A DNA stretch of 64,000 nucleotides from Coriobacteriia bacterium (GTDB lineage: Bacteria > Actinomycetota > Coriobacteriia > Anaerosomatales > JAAXUF01), in the NCBI GenBank assembly GCA_013336165.1, contig JAAXUF010000005.1, positions 62,001-126,000 of the forward strand. The letters run 5' to 3'. Positions 62,599 to 64,000 of the stretch are shown piece after piece. The notes under the pieces were generated by a model. That model did no database searches. It saw only the letters and a list, made by a program, of their open reading frames with translations, and had not been told where the DNA came from. The translations under genes were made by a program, and so were the position numbers. How positions within the stretch are numbered: position 1 is the stretch's first letter; each line of letters begins with the position of its first letter.

Positions 62599-64000
62599 AT
62601 GCAAGAGACAGAAAACGGCCCCGACGAGATCCTCTACCTCAGCGATTTGACACGGGTCGCCCGTCGGCGCACCCCCACAGGAAGCGTCATCGTCAAGCAG
62701 GACGTCGGAGGTGACTCGCGAAAGCGCCTGCGAAACGAATTGCGGGTCCTCAAACGACTCAAAGGAATCGATGGCGTACCCTCGCTCGCCCCGCAGATGC
62801 TCGCCAGAGCGCCGCATGAACTCGTCCTCGCAGACACCGGTTCGATTTCTCTCGCCGATGCGCTCACCGCGTCGAGAATGCCGATCCCGCGCGTGATGAC
62901 GCTGGCCATCCGGCTTGCGAAGATCGTCTCGGACGTACACCGAGCCGGCATCATCCACTTGGACATCAATCCGGCCAACATTCTCCTCGACACCACTACC
63001 GGTGCGCCGATCCTCATCGACTTTGATCTTGCGGCAACCTTCAACGAGAAGCAGATGAGATTTCAGGTCCAATCCGGAATCCACGGCACGCTCGACTACC
63101 TTGCCCCTGAACAGACCGGCCGCATGAACCGCACCGCCGATGAACGCACCGATCTGTACTCTCTTGGCGTCACACTCTACGAGGTGTCGACAGGCCTCCT
63201 GCCTTTTGGCGGGCAGGATCCGCTGGAAGTTGTGCACGATCATCTGGCGCTGGTTTCCACATCGCCCCACGTGCTTGATCCTGGCGTGCCCGAGGGACTG
63301 TCAGAGATCATCATGCATCTGATAGAGAAGGATCCCGACCGGCGGTACCAGAGCGCGGAGGGGCTTCTCCATGACCTGAAGATGCTCGACGAAGCGCTGA
63401 GCCAAGGTGAGACAAGACTGGCTCTCCTCGGGGAGCGCGATTTTCCCGCGCACTTCATACCGCCCACACAGCTCATCGGCCGCGAATGTGAGCTGGCGAG
63501 GCTGCGGCTTGCGCTTGAAGACTCGCACTGCACGCAAGGATGCTTTGGGATGATCACCGGCGATCCTGGGGTCGGCAAGACGATGCTGACCAACGAACTA
63601 CGACGCATGACCGCAGAAAAATCCGGCTGGTTCATCGAGACCCAAGCCAACGAGCATCGTTACGACACCGGTCCGGGCCTTGTTGCCCGCGCCTTGGGGA
63701 TGCTCGGCGGACTGCTGCTTTCCGAGCCGGAGACGCGACTGCTCACAGCCACGCAACGCATGAGAAAAGGCCTTGGAAACAACATCGGCGTGATAACCGC
63801 GATGGTGCCGGAGTTCGCCTTACTCTTGGGTGACGAGCATGAGACCACAGAGGATCGCTCCACCGAAGCCGAGAAACGCGCTGGGGTAGCTGTCGTAAGT
63901 CTACTGCGTGCGGTCACTCCGCTGCGACATCCGCTCGTGATGGTTCTCGGCGATCTTCAGTGGATCAATGAGAGCTCGCTGAATGTCATGAGCGCCATCA
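62599..64000 (+). CDS. Ser/Thr protein kinase fused to AAA ATPase domain (PknK-like), 3' end outside window
   Basis: At least 467 residues, open to the window end. Residues about 10-270 are a protein kinase: VIVKQ holds the ATP Lys, HLDINPANILLD is the catalytic loop (HLD for HRD), IDFDLAA replaces DFG with DFD, and GTLDYLAPEQTGR is the activation segment. From about residue 290 an AAA/ORC-like ATPase begins (LIGRECELARLRLAL) with Walker A ITGDPGVGKT. Proteins of this plan often continue into a GAF and histidine kinase part. The start at ATG 62599 has no strong ribosome site. Confidence 0.85.
   Translation, partial: MQETENGPDEILYLSDLTRVARRRTPTGSVIVKQDVGGDSRKRLRNELRVLKRLKGIDGVPSLAPQMLARAPHELVLADTGSISLADALTASRMPIPRVMTLAIRLAKIVSDVHRAGIIHLDINPANILLDTTTGAPILIDFDLAATFNEKQMRFQVQSGIHGTLDYLAPEQTGRMNRTADERTDLYSLGVTLYEVSTGLLPFGGQDPLEVVHDHLALVSTSPHVLDPGVPEGLSEIIMHLIEKDPDRRYQSAEGLLHDLKMLDEALSQGETRLALLGERDFPAHFIPPTQLIGRECELARLRLALEDSHCTQGCFGMITGDPGVGKTMLTNELRRMTAEKSGWFIETQANEHRYDTGPGLVARALGMLGGLLLSEPETRLLTATQRMRKGLGNNIGVITAMVPEFALLLGDEHETTEDRSTEAEKRAGVAVVSLLRAVTPLRHPLVMVLGDLQWINESSLNVMSAI

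Noticed and set aside
62515-63270. Minus-strand open frame of 251 codons near the end
   Set aside because: The plus strand encodes a kinase with HLDINPANIL and a P-loop over the same bases; the minus product has no features.
1-64000. CRISPR array, transposase or phage genes
   Set aside because: No regularly spaced repeats, no DDE/tyrosine recombinase motifs and no phage structural genes were seen.

Overview
The window is 64 kb of high-GC bacterial chromosome, almost all of it coding, with most genes on the minus strand in tightly overlapping operons (many 1-25 bp stop/start overlaps, GTG and TTG starts, purine-rich Shine-Dalgarno sites). Gene content suggests an anaerobic or facultatively anaerobic actinobacterium, perhaps of the Coriobacteriia type. 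The basis is class III (oxygen-sensitive) ribonucleotide reductase, a predicted K+-independent H+-pyrophosphatase, type III pantothenate kinase, quinolinate-type NAD synthesis, a complete cytochrome c maturation operon and B12, riboflavin and biotin uptake. No rRNA, tRNA, CRISPR array or insertion sequence was seen. The taxonomic assignment is inference.

Layout. 0-7 kb: System I cytochrome c maturation operon ccmE-F-A-B-C-D, then a CcsA/HemX-like gene and a short-chain dehydrogenase. 7-13 kb: a quinate-dehydrogenase-like gene with its regulator, cca, coaX, an OmpR-type two-component system, and bioY with a BirA-type operator. 13-16.5 kb: an accessory island with a Fic protein, an orphan membrane protein, and an MntA/HepT nucleotidyltransferase-HEPN pair whose HepT gene is broken. 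16.5-24.5 kb: panB-panC-nadA-nadB-nadC-dedA-birA operon and a fused folK. 24.5-28 kb: ECF transporter ribU-ecfA1-ecfA2-ecfT under an FMN riboswitch. 28-38 kb: hppA, folP, folE, a LuxR-type two-component system, ftsH, hpt, tilS. 38-42 kb: an osmoprotectant ABC transporter. 42-44 kb: an EAL-CBS-GGDEF protein. 44-51 kb: branched-chain amino acid ABC transporter livKHMGF, an Rrf2 regulator and cysK. 51-54 kb: small redox and membrane genes, a metallo-beta-lactamase-fold protein and a DUF1284 protein. 54-58 kb: btuFCD under a cobalamin riboswitch. 58-62.5 kb: nrdD, a separate glycyl-radical mini-gene and nrdG behind a structured leader with an attenuator, then DUF190 and crcB. 62.6 kb to the end: a Ser/Thr kinase fused to an AAA ATPase, cut by the window edge.

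How the parts fit. Much of the window supplies cofactors (pantothenate/CoA, NAD, folate, biotin, riboflavin, cobalamin, heme for c-type cytochromes), with uptake genes under ligand-sensing RNA or BirA control. The most unusual points are: (1) class III ribonucleotide reductase split so that the glycyl-radical motif lies on its own 64-residue protein; (2) the folded, terminator-bearing leader in front of it; (3) a CxxxY-type CcmE with a second, motif-less OB-fold; (4) FolK and BtuD proteins with extra C-terminal domains; and (5) the decayed HepT next to an intact HTH-MntA.
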